NCBI GenBank assembly: GCA_964354375.1
Contig: CAYGZQ010000032.1
Coordinates: forward strand, 1-42,524
Reading direction: 5' to 3'
DNA length: 42,524 nt
From: CAYGZQ01 sp964354375 [NCBI: uncultured Planctomycetota bacterium]
GTDB lineage: Bacteria; JAJVIF01; JAPKYR01
A model generated the notes under the pieces. It was not told the origin of the DNA and did no database searches. It saw only the letters and a program-made list of their open reading frames with translations. Made by a program: the position numbers and the translations under genes. Below, piece by piece: positions 1-8,349 of this stretch; within the stretch, counting starts at the first letter, position 1; each line of letters begins with the position of its first letter.

Positions 1-2309
1 AAGAGGTTCCGCTTCCTGCCGTTCTTGTCGAGCGGATTGTCTACATAGAGGTTTCTGACGACATTGTAATGATTAACCAGTCTGGGGTCTGTGAGCGGAT
101 AGGCCTGGACCGGCCATGCGACGGCGGTGGACAGGTCGCCCGGACGATCGTACAGGTATGCGCCGAATATGTCCCATGCTACGTAGAAGTGGGACGGCGC
201 CGACGGGTCGGAGGACTCCGATGCATAGAATATCTCCTCGGCTCTGTCTCGAAGATCGCAGGCGGACTCTGCGAACTGACCGGCTCCAAGCAACTCGTTC
301 GCCGCAACCAGCGCACTGGATGCTTCAAAGCTGGTGGTCGACGCCTGGCGAGAGGCCCATTGCTCGCCTTCGATTATGTTCCCCGGCAGCTCGTAGGCGT
401 CGCTGGACGGTCTGATCAGACCTCTTTTGATGGTCGCTGCGGACTGCTCCACTTTGAGGAAATCGAATGGCGGAGGCGCGGAATATGAGATACCAACCTT
501 TCGATCCTCCTCGCTGCCCTCTCGTGGTTCAATCGCCTGATTGATGTATTCCGCCAGCCGACTGATATTGTCCTGTCCGGTCGGCTCGCTGGTGAACGTG
601 TTCGCGTAGTACCAGTTCGCCAGCATGACGAGACACATCTGGTCTTCCTCAATCACTTTCCCGTTCTTTATCCCGAGCTCCTGGCAGTCAGGCAGAACCC
701 CCGGAAATCCAACGTATTCCGCAGGATCCGTGCTGCTGTAGCACTGGTACCACCTTCCCTCTCTCCGGAAATCATCGTTGGAGAAAAGGTAGTCGAGAAA
801 ACTCCGGGCGACATCATCGAAACCGAGCGCAATCCATGTGAGAGCCTGGTACGTGCCGTCTCTCGGCCATGAACCGTAGTACTTGGGGATCAGTGTCGGA
901 CAGGCGACAATCGCGCCCGTACCCCGGTCGGCCATCAGCCGGAGATTGATCGCCCACCACCTGAGGAGTCTCTCGTCCTCGTCGTCGTCGCCGTCACTGA
1001 GGTGATTGTCCTTAAGACGACCGGACTCGTACATGCCATCCAGGCTGTAATCCAGCCTGTCAAGCAGATTCACGCGCCACCACTTCGCGGTAACCTCTTT
1101 CAGCCAGTCAGGGAGGGGTAACGAAAAATCGGCAAGAGTATTCCTGTGATTCTTCTGGAGGATGTCGTCAAGGTTCCGCACTACTTCGTTTTCGTTGGAG
1201 CCCGCTGCGACAAGTATGCAGAACGGCTTGCTCTGTCCCGCAGGGATGTTCCCGAGGTTCCAGATCATCACACCATTGAGTGCGCCGTTGCAGAGCAGCG
1301 ATGTCAGACACGGCTTCTCCCATGTCGTGCCGTCCTGAGGAGTGCGACAGTCATATGACTGGTACTCAGTCCTGTACACTCCGTTGCTGACCTCAAAACT
1401 CTGCCCCCAGAAGAGCTCGGAATAAAGGGGATTCACCGACGCCTCGGCGGCGTCGACATGCATCAGGCTGCCGGCGCCGAGATCGGAGGTCACGCCAATC
1501 CAGCTTGTGTCGACGCCCTCCTTCCACCACAGAAGCTTGCCGTCCACGTACCTGGCCTTTCCCTGACCCTGCGTTTGCCAGCCCGTCCCAGGAGTCGCTT
1601 CCTTCACGCCGGGCACCGGCATCACCAGTGGATTCTGATTCACCCTTGCCGGGTCAAACAAGCCGTAGTAGGCAAATCCGAACTCTCGATCCGCATTGCT
1701 CGTATTCGTGACCGTTATCGCATAGGCCACCGCATCCATGTCGGGCACGGAGAAGACTCGCTCCGCGATGTCCGCGTAGTTGGTCTGATACAGGAAATCG
1801 AATGCAGGGTAATCCCACTCATGGCTGATTTTTGGTGAATCGGTCAACCAGTTGACCGAGGCCGTCGTTGTCGCATTGCCCCCGGCTCCCTCCCCTTGCG
1901 AGCCGATCAGGTCGCCCAGAGACTCCAACGTCTCGGAGATCACGTCCGACGGCTGGTGCTCCACGGTCGAAAACTCCACCAGACCCGTGAACGCGCCCAG
2001 CCGATCAGGGGCACCGTAAGGCGGATTCGGATCCTTGGTCGTGTAGTACGGCACCATGTCGTACGCCCCGACCGTCGGGTAGAAAAATGTGACCAGCTTA
2101 CCTTCCTGCGAGAAACCCGCCGAAATCCTACCGTCCCCGACCAGCGCCACCACCGGAGGAATGCCCATCACATCCACTTCGGTCGGCACGGCATCGGATG
2201 CCAGGCCGGGTCCGGGAAATATGGATGTCAGCGCGAAAATGCTCGACACGAGCAGGAGCTTGAGACAAACCCTCATCCGCGCATTCCTGGACGACTTCTT
2301 GATCCCCAT
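1..2309 (-). CDS. Exported glucoamylase-like glycoside hydrolase (GH15), 3' end cut by window edge
   Basis: Reading the minus strand from the ATG at 2309 gives an uninterrupted frame of about 769 codons that leaves the window at position 1, so the C-terminus is missing. Residues 1-40 form a signal peptide (basic start, hydrophobic run, cleavage near GLASDA). The first half resembles the beta-rich N-terminal domain of bacterial glucoamylases and glucodextranases. The second half looks like an (alpha/alpha)6 catalytic domain: a YYGSWPRDGTY motif near residue 480 matches the GH15 WPRD substrate-binding motif, VIEEDQMCLVML near 553 matches the D/E-E-T-A segment, and AWPVQAYPL lies near 731. The expected role is release of glucose or related sugars from alpha-glucans outside the cytoplasm. 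A GGGGAG ribosome binding site lies about 8 bases upstream. The preceding membrane-protein gene ends 26 bases upstream, so the two are probably co-transcribed. The family call is firm, the exact substrate is not; GH65 or trehalase-like activity is an alternative. Confidence 0.78.
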   Translation of the reverse strand, partial: MGIKKSSRNARMRVCLKLLLVSSIFALTSIFPGPGLASDAVPTEVDVMGIPPVVALVGDGRISAGFSQEGKLVTFFYPTVGAYDMVPYYTTKDPNPPYGAPDRLGAFTGLVEFSTVEHQPSDVISETLESLGDLIGSQGEGAGGNATTTASVNWLTDSPKISHEWDYPAFDFLYQTNYADIAERVFSVPDMDAVAYAITVTNTSNADREFGFAYYGLFDPARVNQNPLVMPVPGVKEATPGTGWQTQGQGKARYVDGKLLWWKEGVDTSWIGVTSDLGAGSLMHVDAAEASVNPLYSELFWGQSFEVSNGVYRTEYQSYDCRTPQDGTTWEKPCLTSLLCNGALNGVMIWNLGNIPAGQSKPFCILVAAGSNENEVVRNLDDILQKNHRNTLADFSLPLPDWLKEVTAKWWRVNLLDRLDYSLDGMYESGRLKDNHLSDGDDDEDERLLRWWAINLRLMADRGTGAIVACPTLIPKYYGSWPRDGTYQALTWIALGFDDVARSFLDYLFSNDDFRREGRWYQCYSSTDPAEYVGFPGVLPDCQELGIKNGKVIEEDQMCLVMLANWYYANTFTSEPTGQDNISRLAEYINQAIEPREGSEEDRKVGISYSAPPPFDFLKVEQSAATIKRGLIRPSSDAYELPGNIIEGEQWASRQASTTSFEASSALVAANELLGAGQFAESACDLRDRAEEIFYASESSDPSAPSHFYVAWDIFGAYLYDRPGDLSTAVAWPVQAYPLTDPRLVNHYNVVRNLYVDNPLDKNGRKRNL

Positions 2310-2335
2310 GTCAATTCTCCCCGGCTCCGAGCGGA

Positions 2336-3094
2336 TCACGCACTCGGACCACCGCTTTCAACGGTCTTGTGATCGTTCCCTGCGTTGCCGCCTTGAACGC
2401 TTCGATCCGCTTCCTGCGCCATTTGCGCGTCCCCTTTCTGCGGCTGGGGTGCGGTGAATTTCTGCACCATCGAAAGAATAAACACAACCGCAAGGAGGAA
2501 CAGGATGATCAGCCCCATCGGACGCCATGTCCGCCACAGGAAGCTGGGCATATCCTTGAACGCTCTCAGATAGTCATGGAGCATAATATTGAAAACGAAA
2601 TGCAGAATCGACCACGACACGGCCATCAGCACACCGGTAATGACTCCGCACACAAGCGCCTGTCCGAAGACATTTGCTCCCACCGACGGATAACCGGCCG
2701 ACACCCGCCACGCCATGAAAAACAGAATAATGACAGGCAGCGCGACCTGAAATACAGTCAGGAATATCAGAAGCTCGACCGCGCGCTTCTGATCGAGATC
2801 GGGACTCATCGCAGCCTGTCTCAGCTCCGGGGACAGCTTGTCGACGTAACGCTTCAGCTTTCTCTCGTTCGGCTGCAGTTTGAGAAACTCGTTCAAAGGG
2901 GTCAGCTGATCGAAATTGCCTGCAAGAACGATCTCCCGGACAACCGGAAAATCCGCCGCTTGAGACAACGCATAACGCCCCACTTCGAGGCCGGCGTAGG
3001 TCACGACAAACAGTGCGAAGAAAATCCAGAAGCGGCCCAGGTATTGTCTGAAGCCGAGTCGAAAAATGCCTCTGCCCGAAGGCCTCTGTTCCAT
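2336..3094 (-). CDS. Four-helix membrane protein of unknown function
   Basis: This 252-residue protein is not recognised. Hydrophobic segments at about 21-38, 106-128, 144-168 and 192-210 suggest four membrane helices. A soluble loop of about 65 residues (40-105, rich in charged residues) follows the first helix, and a polar, Gln/Gly-rich tail occupies 211-252. The start is set at the ATG at 3094 because GGAGGTGAGGG lies directly upstream; a longer frame beginning at 3142 would bury that ribosome binding site inside the gene. The stop lies 26 bases before the GH15 start, and a glycosyltransferase gene lies upstream on the same strand, so it may belong to an envelope or glycan-handling operon. 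The general build resembles YIP1-type integral membrane proteins, but no diagnostic motif was seen. Confidence 0.75.
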   Translation of the reverse strand: MEQRPSGRGIFRLGFRQYLGRFWIFFALFVVTYAGLEVGRYALSQAADFPVVREIVLAGNFDQLTPLNEFLKLQPNERKLKRYVDKLSPELRQAAMSPDLDQKRAVELLIFLTVFQVALPVIILFFMAWRVSAGYPSVGANVFGQALVCGVITGVLMAVSWSILHFVFNIMLHDYLRAFKDMPSFLWRTWRPMGLIILFLLAVVFILSMVQKFTAPQPQKGDAQMAQEADRSVQGGNAGNDHKTVESGGPSA

Positions 3095-3141
3095 GAGCGC
3101 CCTCACCTCCACTAAGGCGACGGTTTCCGAAAATGGTCTCA

Positions 3142-3212
3142 CCGGGTCCGCGGACTTTCCAGTCCGCTCTTATTCATCAGAAGAAAGCAGCCTGGAAAGG
3201 CTGCGCACCCGG
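3142..3212. repeat. CTTTCCAG/CTGGAAAG double hairpin repeat, copy 1
   Basis: A 71-base element is bounded by CCGGGT and its complement ACCCGG. Inside it are two smaller palindromes, GCGGACTTTCCAGTCCGC and GCAGCCTGGAAAGGCTGC, which are also partly complementary to each other, so the element can fold as one long hairpin or as a cruciform. A second copy occurs at 5955-6033. It lies in the gap between the glycosyltransferase stop and the next gene. Confidence 0.8.
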
Positions 3213-3217
3213 CCCTT

Positions 3218-4054
3218 TCAAAGCTTCGCCAGGATTTTTCTTCTGTACAGGTTGATCTTCCCCCTCAGGTAAAACAGGAAACGCAGGAAATCCATCGACG
3301 TCCTTATCACCCTCAGCTTGCTCTTACCCTCTTCCCTCGCGCGATGCGTCACGCCGCGCTCGACCATTCGATATCCCAGCGCATTCAGCTTGAGAACGAT
3401 TTCCGTCGGAGTCTGGAACCCGTTCGTCTCGATGGACAAGCTGCGAAGGACATCGCCCCTGACCAGTTTGAACGCGCAGTTCGTGTCCCTGTGCCTGACT
3501 GCGAACATCGCCCTCACGATGAAGTTCAGACTTCGATCGGCGAGCACCCGCATGAATACGTCCTTTTTCTTCATACGATAACCCGCGACACAATCGATCC
3601 CCTCCGCTATGCCTCGCAGCAGATCGGGAAGATCGCCGGGATCGAACTGTCCGTCGGAATCGATCGTCGCCACCCATTCACCGCGTGTCGAGGCGATCGC
3701 GTCGGAAAGCGCGCGTCCGTAGCCCTCATTTTTCTTGACATGCGTGACGATCACGAGATTAGGCATTGTCCCCTGGAGCCTTTTCAGGATTTCGCCTGTC
3801 GAATCCCTGGAGCAGTCGTTCGTGACGACTATCTCGCCCCACTTCGCCCCGTTCTCCGCGCCGGTCGGGGGAACTGAGCCGATCCCCGCCGCTTTGAGTG
3901 CCGCCTGACACTCCCCGACCGTCCTCTCGATGTTCTTCTCCTCGTTGTAGGCGGGCATGGCGAAACTCACGAACGGCGGGACCGCATCCCTGTCGGCCGC
4001 AATACGCTCAACACGAAGATTCGGTCTGGGGAACCCTGTGACTGTGTCGGGCAT
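3218..4054 (-). CDS. Family 2 glycosyltransferase, polyprenyl-phosphate hexosyltransferase type
   Basis: The 278-residue product has the GT-A fold hallmarks of dolichyl/polyprenyl-phosphate sugar transferases: SFAMPAYNEEKNIERT at about 30-45, NDCSRDSTGEIL at 79-90, KNEGYGRALSDAI at 108-120, and the metal-binding IDSDGQFDPGDLPDLL with Asp132 and Asp134. It would transfer a hexose from a nucleotide sugar to a lipid-phosphate carrier or to an envelope glycan at the inner membrane. No C-terminal membrane helices follow the catalytic domain; the last 40 residues are basic and amphipathic, suggesting peripheral membrane binding. The start is placed at the ATG at 4054, immediately before the conserved region; an open frame continues upstream to 4810 but there it overlaps the opposite-strand zinc-ribbon gene and has no recognisable content. 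It is the first gene of the minus-strand cluster. Confidence 0.88.
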   Translation of the reverse strand: MPDTVTGFPRPNLRVERIAADRDAVPPFVSFAMPAYNEEKNIERTVGECQAALKAAGIGSVPPTGAENGAKWGEIVVTNDCSRDSTGEILKRLQGTMPNLVIVTHVKKNEGYGRALSDAIASTRGEWVATIDSDGQFDPGDLPDLLRGIAEGIDCVAGYRMKKKDVFMRVLADRSLNFIVRAMFAVRHRDTNCAFKLVRGDVLRSLSIETNGFQTPTEIVLKLNALGYRMVERGVTHRAREEGKSKLRVIRTSMDFLRFLFYLRGKINLYRRKILAKL

Positions 4055-4097
4055 GGGCAGATGATACCCCTTCGAGGGCCGGGAATGCCAGAGCGCC

Positions 4098-4144
4098 GCC
4101 GGTAGCAGCTGCTTTTCGAGGACGAAAAGGTGGCAGCTACCGGC
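4098..4144. repeat. GCCGGTAGC palindrome repeat, short subtype
   Basis: An imperfect inverted repeat has arms GCCGGTAGCAGCTGC and GGCAGCTACCGGC, with an inner TTTTCG/CGAAAA stem around GAGGA. It belongs to the repeat family also found at 15413-15528, 16955-17076 and 38699-38837. Here it lies in the divergent gap between the glycosyltransferase and the zinc-ribbon gene, and a further partial arm (CTACCGGCAC) follows. Confidence 0.8.
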
Positions 4145-4180
4145 ACAACTACCGGCACTGTCATATAATATGCATTCAGG

Positions 4181-4783
4181 TTGTCTTTCAAATGCCCCAA
4201 ATGTTCTTCCGAGTTCTACGACAGGCTCAAGTACTGCCCGGACTGCGGCTTCGACTTCACCGCCGGACAGAAACGCTGCCCGAAGTGCCGCGAGCACGTG
4301 GCGGTCGACAGCAAGACCTGCCCGGAGTGCGGGCTCGATTTCGAGCGATGGGCGTATTTCGTCCCGCGAGTTGTCGTGTTCAGCTCCCTGGGTCTGATTC
4401 TCATCCTGGTGCTGGGATTTCCGTGGGCCTGGAAATACTCGCCCTGGATGCACGACAAGGGAACCGTTATCGACGGTTATCTTCACACCGATGTCGGGGG
4501 GCAGACGATGGTCCCGCTGTTCATCAACTGGAAAACCGGGGTCCGGTACATCCAGGTCAGCGCCGAGCGAGCGGGGCTGGGTTATGACACGGACTACATG
4601 AACAAGCTGATTCCGCTGCCTCCGGAGGTGGTCTTTCATTACGACATGCCTCTCGGGGAGCGGGTATGGATCATTCGGAGAAGCGGTGTCGGGCCGACCG
4701 GCGAGTGGGTGCAGATCGGTCGATGGAAGCGCGGCCACGACAGGTTCGGATGGGTGCATTCGACTAATGTCAAGGTCGAGTAG
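4181..4783 (+). CDS. Double zinc-ribbon membrane protein with SH3-like C-terminus
   Basis: The 200-residue protein starts with four CxxC pairs (Cys5/8, 19/22, 33/36, 47/50), forming two rubredoxin-knuckle zinc ribbons. One membrane helix follows at about 62-82, then a 110-residue domain ending in a small beta-rich, SH3-like segment (RVWIIRR...GRWKRG...FGWVHS). The likely topology is cytoplasmic ribbons with the C-terminal domain outside. The start is TTG at 4181; no in-frame ATG lies nearby upstream. A TATAAT hexamer at 4164-4169 lies so close that, if it is the -10 element, the transcript would be nearly leaderless. A sensory or scaffold role is possible but unsupported by neighbours. Confidence 0.8.
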   Translation: MSFKCPKCSSEFYDRLKYCPDCGFDFTAGQKRCPKCREHVAVDSKTCPECGLDFERWAYFVPRVVVFSSLGLILILVLGFPWAWKYSPWMHDKGTVIDGYLHTDVGGQTMVPLFINWKTGVRYIQVSAERAGLGYDTDYMNKLIPLPPEVVFHYDMPLGERVWIIRRSGVGPTGEWVQIGRWKRGHDRFGWVHSTNVKVE

Positions 4784-4913
4784 GGCGGTCGGCGACTTGA
4801 TCGCGGGCACGCAAGCGCCGGCGGGTGCATATTGCCCCTGTGGCGCGGCTCTGGTAGGATTCTACGCTTGGCGACGGAAGGTCGCTGAATTTGAAGTTGT
4901 TGCGGGAGTTCGA

Positions 4914-5915
4914 ATGTATCCCATCCAGGACGATCTCATTAAGTACTACAAGGGCATCAAGCCCCAGACAGGCTATGTCTACTACTTCCTCGATCAGAAC
5001 CTGAAGAAAATAGCGCGGGACCAGCTCAAGATCGGAGTGGGCTTCTATCGCACCGACTGGATCGATGGTGCGTTCCTCTTCGAGTCCGACAGTTACCTCC
5101 TGAAAAGCCTCAAGGAATTCCTCGCCGCGGAGGCCCTTCGGAGCGGCAATTTCGCGGTCTGGGCCGAATGGACCGACTACTACGCGAGAATGTGGGCTGC
5201 GGTCGGTATAAGTCGACTCATGGGCACCGGAAGTTTCTACCTCACCGGTCACGGCCCGACCATGATTTTGCGCAAGAAACTGGACGAGATTCCCGGCACG
5301 GTCGAGATCGGGCTTCTCGAAATCGAAGGACAGAACGGCCCGGACACGACCGAGGGTTACCTCGTGTATCGCGATCCCGGCGGCGGCGCTCACCTCAGGA
5401 ACTGGAAGCTCTTCTACGTGGTGCTCGCCGAAATCCTCAGCAAAACGGGCGTCTACAGCATCGACGAGGAATTCATCCAGGCCATGTCGTCCGGCGACCC
5501 CGAGAGCCGGTTCGTGATCAAGAGCGAGGAGGAGATATACGGGTTCCCCAGCCTGTATCGGGTGAAGCAGCTGTCCGAGTCCGAGGCGGCCAAACTGGCA
5601 AGCGACACGGTCCCGCCCCTTGACAAGTGGATCGAGGACGAGGCTCAGTTTGATGGAGGCGGATTCACTGAAGAATTCAAGGCTTATTATAAGTTTATGA
5701 TGGACCACTACATCCGCGAGGACGGCCTGTCGGAGACCCTTGCCATCCTCGAACACGGCGTCTCATGGTTCCTCGCAGTTATCCCGGAACATCTCAGGGC
5801 GCCGTACCGCGACCGCTACTACGAGCTCACCGCCAGGTTTTCGCCGAACGACGAGACCAGGAAACTTGTCTGCAACTGGCTTGACCAAGCCACAGCCGTC
5901 CAGGCACCCAAATGA
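4914..5915 (+). CDS. Conserved-looking soluble protein of unknown function
   Basis: I do not recognise this 333-residue protein. It has no signal peptide and no membrane segment, is acidic, and is rich in aromatic residues (for example YYKGIKPQTGYVYYF at 11-25 and TDYYARMWAAVG near 86). No catalytic motif or cysteine cluster stands out. The start is taken as the ATG at 4914, preceded by GCGGGAG at a suitable distance; the frame is open further upstream, overlapping the end of the zinc-ribbon gene, but the region before 4914 has no protein-like composition. It lies 130 bases after the zinc-ribbon gene on the same strand and ahead of mnmG. Confidence 0.7.
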   Translation: MYPIQDDLIKYYKGIKPQTGYVYYFLDQNLKKIARDQLKIGVGFYRTDWIDGAFLFESDSYLLKSLKEFLAAEALRSGNFAVWAEWTDYYARMWAAVGISRLMGTGSFYLTGHGPTMILRKKLDEIPGTVEIGLLEIEGQNGPDTTEGYLVYRDPGGGAHLRNWKLFYVVLAEILSKTGVYSIDEEFIQAMSSGDPESRFVIKSEEEIYGFPSLYRVKQLSESEAAKLASDTVPPLDKWIEDEAQFDGGGFTEEFKAYYKFMMDHYIREDGLSETLAILEHGVSWFLAVIPEHLRAPYRDRYYELTARFSPNDETRKLVCNWLDQATAVQAPK

Positions 5916-5954
5916 TCACACCATGGAGTGCATGATGCCCCGTTGCGGGTGCAC

Positions 5955-6033
5955 TCTTCCGGGTACGCCGACTTTCCAGTCGGTTCTTGTTTATCAAGAA
6001 GATGCCGCCTGGAAAGGCGGCGCACCCGGAAGA
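5955..6033. repeat. CTTTCCAG/CTGGAAAG double hairpin repeat, copy 2
   Basis: A 79-base element has perfect 10-base outer arms TCTTCCGGGT and ACCCGGAAGA, an inner GCCGACTTTCCAGTCGG and the partly complementary GCCGCCTGGAAAGGCGGC. It is the second copy of the element at 3142-3212. The centre keeps a similar TCTT.TT.ATCA.AAGA core in both copies. It lies just upstream of mnmG and could terminate upstream transcription or protect the mRNA end. Confidence 0.82.
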
Positions 6034-6076
6034 GCGGCTTGATAAGCGCCACTTCGGCGACTATTCTTCGTTCAGC

Positions 6077-7951
6077 GTGACTGATGGTTTCGATATTGTC
6101 GTCATCGGCGGCGGACATTCCGGTTGCGAGGCGGCCCTCGCCTCGGCGAAGCTGGGCATGAGAGTTCTGGTCGCTGTGACCAGGAAAGACCGCATCGGCT
6201 GGATGCCCTGCAACCCGTCCATCGGCGGACCCGCCAAGGGCCACATCACGCGCGAGATCGACGCTCTCGGCGGCATGCAGGCAATCGTCACCGACAAAAC
6301 CAGCCTTCACGTGCGCCGGCTCAACACGAAGAAAGGCCCCGCGGTCCAGGCGCTCAGGGCTCAGTGCGACAAAATCCTCTTCGCGTCCTTCTATCAACAA
6401 CTCCTGGATGAACACGAGCAGATTACCGTTCGAGAGGGAATCGTCACCGATCTTCTCGTCGACGGCGCGAGCCGGTCGAACGGGCCCCGCATCGCCGGAG
6501 TGCAATTCCAGGACGGCGAAATCATCCGCCCCCGCCTGGTCGTCCTCGCGACCGGCACTTTCCTGGGAGGCGTCATCTTCCGCGGAGAGGAGCGCATCGG
6601 CGCCGGTCGCGAGGGAGAACAGCCCGCCACAGCCCTGGCCGATTCGCTCAGGCTTCTCGGCCTCCCTCTGGCACGTCTCAAGACAGGAACCGTCCCGAGG
6701 GTCCTGAAGGACTCCATCGACTTTTCCTCTATGGAGATTCAGCCGCCCGACCCGACGCATCCGGGATTCAGTTTCCTTGATCTTCCTCCGAACGATCTTC
6801 CCCGCTTCCCCTGCTACGTCACTCATACAACCGGCAGAACCAGGGAGATTATCCAGTCCAATCTCCATCGAGCGGCCCTTTTCTCAGGCGACATCACCGG
6901 AGTCGGGCCGAGATACTGCCCCAGCATCGAGGACAAGTATCGCAAGTTCCCCGACAAGGCGACCCATCCCGTTTTCCTGGAGCCGGAATCCTCGAGGGAT
7001 CCCCTGTCCGAGGAAATCTACCTGCAGGGTCTGTCGACCAGCCTTCCGGCCGATGTGCAGGACCTGTATGTCCGATCGATCCCCGGGCTGGAGAATGCGA
7101 GGATAGCCCGGTACGGGTACGCAATCGAGTACGATTTCGTCGATCCGCTCGCGGTCATCGTTTGGGGCGCATCGAGGCAATATCCCAACCTGTTCCTGGC
7201 CGGACAGATTCTCGGCACGACCGGCTATGAGGAAGCGGCCGGTCTGGGACTATTGTGCGGGATCAACGCTGCCAGGTTCCTCAGGGGCGAGGAGCCGATC
7301 GTGCTGCGACGCGATCAGGCGTATCTCGGGGTGATGACCGACGACCTTGCGACCAAAGGGGTCACCGACCCGTACAGGATGCTCACCGGACGGGCCGAGT
7401 GGCGTCTGCTGCTCAGGTTCGACGACGCCGACCGAAGGCTCACGCCGCTCGGGCGAGAGATCGGGCTTGTCGATGACGAGCGGTGGACCCATTACGTGGA
7501 CCGCGAGAAATCCATCGAGGAGCTCACACATTTCCTCGGCGAAACCCGGGTCCGCGCCGAGCTGATTCCCACTTCCTTCGAAGGGGGGCCGCAAGTGCAG
7601 TCTCTCGCCGACTGGCTGAAAGTGCCGGGCGTGACTCTCGAGGACCTCCAGAGAAACGGTCTCGTCCCCGGAAAATTCACATCCAATACGATCATGACCG
7701 TGGAAGCCCAGGCAAAGTACTCGGGCTACCTGGGTCGCCAGCTCGGCCAGGTAAAACGTCTCGCGCGCGCCGAGCATGTTCGCATTCCCCCGGATTTCAC
7801 CTACTCCGATATCCTCACGATAAGCCACGAGTCGAGGGAGAAACTCACGCGCATCCGTCCGCTCACACTCGGCCAGGCGTCCAGAATATCCGGCGTCAAG
7901 CCCAGCGACATCGCCGTCCTTGACGTCTTGCTCTCCCGGAAGAACAGGTGA
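6077..7951 (+). CDS. mnmG: tRNA uridine-5-carboxymethylaminomethyl modification enzyme MnmG (GidA)
   Basis: The 624-residue protein is a full-length MnmG, the FAD-dependent partner of MnmE that builds the cmnm5 side chain on wobble uridine 34 of certain tRNAs. The FAD-binding motif VVIGGGHSGCEAA lies at residues 8-20. The family signatures CNPSIGGPAKGHI and GLLCGINAAR and the C-terminal helical part with YSGYLGRQ are all present. The chosen start is GTG at 6077, just before the Rossmann beta strand and giving the usual family length (about 625-630). The frame is open back to 5987, but that extension runs through the hairpin repeat at 5955-6033 and is unlikely to be translated. No rsmG (gidB) or mnmE neighbour is visible, so the gene stands alone here. 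Confidence 0.95.
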   Translation: MTDGFDIVVIGGGHSGCEAALASAKLGMRVLVAVTRKDRIGWMPCNPSIGGPAKGHITREIDALGGMQAIVTDKTSLHVRRLNTKKGPAVQALRAQCDKILFASFYQQLLDEHEQITVREGIVTDLLVDGASRSNGPRIAGVQFQDGEIIRPRLVVLATGTFLGGVIFRGEERIGAGREGEQPATALADSLRLLGLPLARLKTGTVPRVLKDSIDFSSMEIQPPDPTHPGFSFLDLPPNDLPRFPCYVTHTTGRTREIIQSNLHRAALFSGDITGVGPRYCPSIEDKYRKFPDKATHPVFLEPESSRDPLSEEIYLQGLSTSLPADVQDLYVRSIPGLENARIARYGYAIEYDFVDPLAVIVWGASRQYPNLFLAGQILGTTGYEEAAGLGLLCGINAARFLRGEEPIVLRRDQAYLGVMTDDLATKGVTDPYRMLTGRAEWRLLLRFDDADRRLTPLGREIGLVDDERWTHYVDREKSIEELTHFLGETRVRAELIPTSFEGGPQVQSLADWLKVPGVTLEDLQRNGLVPGKFTSNTIMTVEAQAKYSGYLGRQLGQVKRLARAEHVRIPPDFTYSDILTISHESREKLTRIRPLTLGQASRISGVKPSDIAVLDVLLSRKNR

Positions 7952-8349
7952 ACCCAAGCGCCCCAAGCCCGGAAGTGGGGTAAATCCCCCCTCCATGCCG
8001 GGACGAATTCCCGCACTGCAGCCAACTTTCACTTGTGAAATTTTTCCCATACTTCAAGCACCCTTCACATGTTCGCGTCATCCGCCCGCCTGAAAGCAAA
8101 CTCCGCAATCCTCCCGGACCCGGCAGGTCGCACCCTGTGTTGCTCCCAATCCCGCATCAAATCTGGATTTCGGATGGTTCCATCTTCAGAATCGCTGCAC
8201 TGCGCAACCATATCCACCCTCAACGCGGGCATGTGACATTTTTCGCTAAAGCTCTTTACAAGGCCGTTCCCTCCGGCTAAACTTCGTTGTCCGGATTTTT
8301 GGTGAAACATTAAATAGTCCGGTCAGGGCACAAACCGAGAGGTCGCGAA
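7952..8349. other. 398-base intergenic region before the hydrogenase operon
   Basis: No protein-like frame, tRNA or recognised RNA was seen. G+C falls toward the right end. A possible promoter occurs at 8287-8315 and a GAGAGG ribosome binding site just before 8350. A C-run/G-run stretch near 7960-8000 can pair weakly and may help end mnmG transcription, but no T-run follows it. Confidence 0.6.
8287..8315 (+). promoter_or_regulatory. Candidate sigma70-type promoter of the ech operon
   Basis: TTGTCC at 8287-8292 and TTAAAT at 8310-8315 are separated by 17 bases. The predicted transcript start near 8322 leaves a leader of about 28 bases with a GAGAGG ribosome binding site before the echA ATG. 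Placement is by eye only. Confidence 0.4.

Noticed and set aside
4055-4810. N-terminal extension of the glycosyltransferase
   Set aside because: It overlaps the oppositely transcribed zinc-ribbon gene and a palindromic repeat and has no domain content.
5987-6076. Extended N-terminus of MnmG
   Set aside because: The extension runs through a hairpin repeat found elsewhere and has no similarity; the GTG at 6077 gives the standard family length.
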